Origin: Yinghuangia elevatio
GTDB taxonomy: Bacteria; Actinomycetota; Actinomycetes; Streptomycetales; Streptomycetaceae
Assembly (NCBI RefSeq): GCF_040649515.1
Contig: NZ_JBEZFP010000102.1
Span: 1 to 34,373, forward strand
Reading direction: 5' to 3'
Length of the DNA: 34,373 bases
Shown here one piece after another: positions 32,342 to 34,373 of this stretch. The position numbers were made by a program, and so were the translations under genes. Numbering within the stretch: position 1 is the stretch's first letter; every line of letters starts with the position of its first letter. The notes beneath the pieces were generated by a model that searched no databases, was not told the DNA's origin, and worked only from the letters and a program-made list of their open reading frames with translations.

Positions 32342-32427
32342 CGGCGCCTCCAGTTCGTGCGATTACCGCCATTGGTCCCGCGGGCAGTTCGGGCATTCGT
32401 GCCTGCGGGCGGACATCACCACGTCAG

Positions 32428-32442
32428 ATCGTGGCACGATCG
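32428..32442. promoter_or_regulatory. 15-bp palindrome upstream of the DivIVA-domain gene
   Basis: GATCGTG-G-CACGATC has perfect 7-bp arms. It lies 60 bp before the DivIVA-domain start in the divergent gap with folP2, so it could control one or both. No known motif recognised; it does not match the SOS box. Confidence 0.45.
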
Positions 32443-32501
32443 TCCCGTGCGCGGCCGACAGGGGGCCGTGGGCGCGGTGCCGACAAGGGGAGAGAGTTTC
32501 C

Positions 32502-33077
32502 GTGTTCTGGATCCAGCTGGTCGTCGTGACCGGAGTGGTCTTCGTGGTCGCCGCCGTGGTGCTGGGTGCGGGGGGCTCGCTGGCGGACGCCCACCAGGAC
32601 CGGCCCGACCTGTCGTGGACGCCGGACCGCCCGCTGACCGTCGAGGACATCGACCGCGTGCGCTTCCCCGTCGTCCTGCGCGGCTACCGGATGAGCGAGG
32701 TCGACTACACCCTGGACCGGCTGAGCGCGGAGCTGTCGGCGCGCGACGCGCGGATCATGGACCTGGAGTACCGGCTCGCGGGCGTGCTGCCGCCGGGTGT
32801 GGCGGCCCCGGCGCAGGGGTCCTCGGCGATGCCGGGCGCGGCGCCCACGACGGTCGGCCCGGCGGGGGCGCGTACCGGCACGCCCACGCTGACCAAGCAG
32901 GCGTCCCCGGACGACGCGGAACGCGCCCGTGAGGCCGCCGGGGACGCGGACGGGGAACGCGGGGACGCGGCCCAGGCGGATGCGGTCTCGGCCCACGGGG
33001 ACGCGGGGGAGCGGGGCGGGCACGACGAGGAGGTCGGCGGCGCCGACCGCCGCGAGGGCGGGAAGGACAAGGCGTGA
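32502..33077 (+). CDS. DivIVA-domain membrane protein
   Basis: A 191-aa protein with one N-terminal membrane helix (about residues 3-25, WIQLVVVTGVVFVVAAVVLGA). Next is a short DivIVA-like domain (LTVEDIDRVRFPVVLRGYRMSEVDY, divided around residues 47-72; then LDRLSAELSARDARIMDLEYRLAG). The C-terminal 100 residues are disordered and rich in Ala, Gly, Asp and Glu. It matches the group of mycobacterial Rv1209 located next to tagA. GTG 32502 is preceded by GGGGAGAG. Its stop overlaps the tag start (GTGA), so the two are coupled. A role in polar growth or cell-division scaffolding is suggested by the domain only. Confidence 0.85.
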   Translation: MFWIQLVVVTGVVFVVAAVVLGAGGSLADAHQDRPDLSWTPDRPLTVEDIDRVRFPVVLRGYRMSEVDYTLDRLSAELSARDARIMDLEYRLAGVLPPGVAAPAQGSSAMPGAAPTTVGPAGARTGTPTLTKQASPDDAERAREAAGDADGERGDAAQADAVSAHGDAGERGGHDEEVGGADRREGGKDKA

Positions 33078-33664
33078 CCGAGGGCGGAGTGGTGGTGGGT
33101 CCGGACGGGCTCGCCCGCTGCCCCTGGGGGATCAGCACGGACGACTACGTCGAGTACCACGACACCGAGTGGGGCGTACCGGTACACGGCGACGACGCGC
33201 TCTTCGAGCGGCTGTGCCTGGAGGCGTTCCAGTCGGGCCTGTCGTGGATCACGATCCTGCGCCGCCGGGAGGGGTTCCGGGCGGCGTTCGACGGGTTCGC
33301 GATCGCCAAGGTCGCGGAGTACGACGACGCGGACGTGGAACGGCTGCTCGCCGACACCGGCATCATCCGCAACCGCGCGAAGATCCTCGCGTGCATCGCC
33401 AACGCCAAGACGGCACAGGACCTGCCCGGCGGGCTGGACAAGCTGATCTGGTCGCACGCGCCGAACCCCAAGCCGCGCCGCAAGGCCCCGCGCACGGTCG
33501 CGGACGTCCCCGCGGTGACGCCGGAGTCGGAGGCGTTGGCCAAGGATCTGCGCAAGAAGGGCTTCAAGTTCGTGGGCCCCACCACGGCCTACGCGATGAT
33601 GCAGGCGTGCGGCCTCGTAGACGACCACCTGGCCGCCTGCCACGCCCGCCGAATGCCCCGCTAA
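33074..33664 (+). CDS. tag: DNA-3-methyladenine glycosylase I
   Basis: Base-excision repair enzyme removing 3-methyladenine from alkylated DNA. The 196-aa protein keeps the Tag zinc knuckle (Cys16, His29, His185, Cys189) and the family segments YHDTEWGVP, LCLEAFQSGLSW and FVGPTTAYAMMQACG. The start is GTG 33074, inside the stop of the DivIVA-domain gene (4-nt overlap). Length and motifs are complete. Being translated with a DivIVA protein is a conserved actinobacterial arrangement whose meaning is unclear. Confidence 0.95.
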   Translation: MTEGGVVVGPDGLARCPWGISTDDYVEYHDTEWGVPVHGDDALFERLCLEAFQSGLSWITILRRREGFRAAFDGFAIAKVAEYDDADVERLLADTGIIRNRAKILACIANAKTAQDLPGGLDKLIWSHAPNPKPRRKAPRTVADVPAVTPESEALAKDLRKKGFKFVGPTTAYAMMQACGLVDDHLAACHARRMPR

Positions 33665-33739
33665 GGCCAAGCCCCGGCTTCGCCCCACCACGGCGTACGT
33701 GCCGATGCGGACCTGGCCCGCGCGTAGCCCCCTGGTCGG

Positions 33740-34309
33740 GGGCGTGGCGCTCTTGTTGTGCGGGCGTAGTAGCCCCGGCGGCTTGCCGCGCGCGCCAATA
33801 GCCCCCGGCTGAGGCCGGCCCCGGACTGGCCTGAGCACGGCGTACGTGAGGCGGCCGCGGGCGCTGTGCCACGCCTGTCGCCAGCCGCCCCTGAAGCCTG
33901 CCGCCCGCCCCCGGCGGCCTCCGGCCGTGTGCCGACGAACCGTTGAGCTGCGCGGAACGGTTCGTCGGGGCGTCGGGGTTGGTCGGCCCTTGGTAGGGCG
34001 TGGGCGCTTTCGTTTGAGCGCGGCCGAAGCACCCCTGGAGGCCTGCTGCGCCCGCCGAAAGCCCCCCGTTGAGGCCGACCCGGACTGGCCTGAGTACGGC
34101 GTACGTGAGGCGGCCGCGGGCGCTGTGCCACGCCTGTCGACAGCGGTATTGAGGCGCCGCGACCGGCGCTGGCGGCCTGCCACGTCGCCCGGTGCCCTTT
34201 GGCTGTGGGCGACGAACGGTTGAGCTGGGCGGACGGTTCGTCGGGGCGTCGGGGTTGGTCGGCCCTTGGGCAGGGTGTGGCGCTTTTGTTTGAGTGCGGC
34301 CGTAGCACC
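33740..34309. repeat. Direct repeats of about 260-277 bp, two near-complete and one partial copy
   Basis: The 58-bp segment at 33823-33880 recurs at 34082-34139 with one difference. The block beginning GACGAAC at 33934 recurs at 34211 (GTTGGTCGGCCCTTGG and flanks shared). A diverged copy of the GGCGTGG...GCGCT block precedes them near 33740. The third copy stops at about 34309, where it meets a hairpin. Confidence 0.85.
33934..33966. repeat. 11-bp inverted repeat inside the right-end repeat unit
   Basis: GACGAACCGTT / AACGGTTCGTC is perfect with an 11-nt loop. In the second unit (34211-34242) only 7 bp remain paired (GACGAAC / GTTCGTC). Confidence 0.8.
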
Positions 34310-34352
34310 CATTTTCGTGACTGCGCTCGTTCCTCGCTCCGTCACGAAAATG
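34310..34352. repeat. 12-bp inverted repeat at the end of the array
   Basis: CATTTTCGTGAC / GTCACGAAAATG is perfect with a 19-nt loop (GCGCTCGTTCCTCGCTCC-type). AT-rich arms unlike the rest; I recall similar intergenic elements in streptomycetes. Confidence 0.8.
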
Positions 34353-34373
34353 TGCACTCCGACCGCTGACTTT

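Larger units (their letters stand above)
33665..34373. other. Non-coding repeat-rich right end
   Basis: No gene is supported in these 709 bp. Long open frames on the minus strand run straight across repeated units and into tag in antisense, which is a GC-bias effect. The region consists of about two and a half related units (listed separately) and a final 12-bp hairpin. Confidence 0.7.

Noticed and set aside
32705..34357. Minus-strand 550-codon frame through the right-end repeats
   Set aside because: Antisense to tag, repetitive Arg/Pro/Thr-rich translation that follows the DNA repeats, no plausible start signal.

Overview
The window is GC-rich throughout, with strong third-position GC bias, many GTG starts and few non-coding gaps. 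It encodes mycothiol enzyme MshB, a seven-iron ferredoxin next to DapC, Opp-type peptide importers with Tat or lipoprotein exporting signals, and an SH3-GNAT protein. This points to a high-GC actinomycete, most likely Streptomyces or a close relative in the Streptomycetales (inference; no 16S or tRNA gene is present). From memory, the gene order resembles the S. coelicolor chromosome around the bldK/opp transporters, mshB, dapC/dapE, folP and tag. No phage, plasmid, CRISPR, rRNA or tRNA genes were found.

Region 1 (1-9794) holds peptide importers. The end of one Opp operon (partial oppD, then oppF) stops at tandem hairpins. A complete second operon follows: SBP-oppB-oppC-oppD-oppF. After it comes a second lipoprotein SBP with its own transcription unit. 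The two oppF genes share a 149-nt identical run, so this is a duplicated array that has recently exchanged sequence.

Region 2 (9837-14505) contains an S9 prolyl-oligopeptidase-family peptidase on the minus strand, which could process imported peptides. Plus-strand genes follow: a 64-aa membrane protein, a methyltransferase, mshB and a four-helix DUF6113 protein. Several of these have a TANNNT -10 box 6-7 nt before the start codon and no Shine-Dalgarno sequence, which suggests leaderless mRNAs.

Region 3 (14506-23103) is mainly envelope and secretion genes: a large VanW-type membrane protein with a collagen-like stretch, a shrunken MshC/CysRS-like protein, a Tam-like methyltransferase, a CBM2-GH18 chitinase-like protein, and a SirB1 transglutaminase-like/GNAT pair.

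Region 4 (23274-29559) is the lysine/DAP block: fdxA-dapC, a secreted repetitive protein of unknown function, a lysozyme-like membrane protein transcribed divergently from dapE over 24 bp, and a LOG-family hydrolase. Between these lie hairpins, an array of CCCAG..AGACCC motifs and a 10-copy 8-bp tandem repeat.

Region 5 (29560-34373) has a Tat-exported PhoX phosphatase behind a PHO-box-like repeat, a FolP2-type dihydropteroate synthase paralogue, a DivIVA-domain membrane protein overlapping tag, and about 700 bp of non-coding repeats of roughly 260-277 bp that run off the end.
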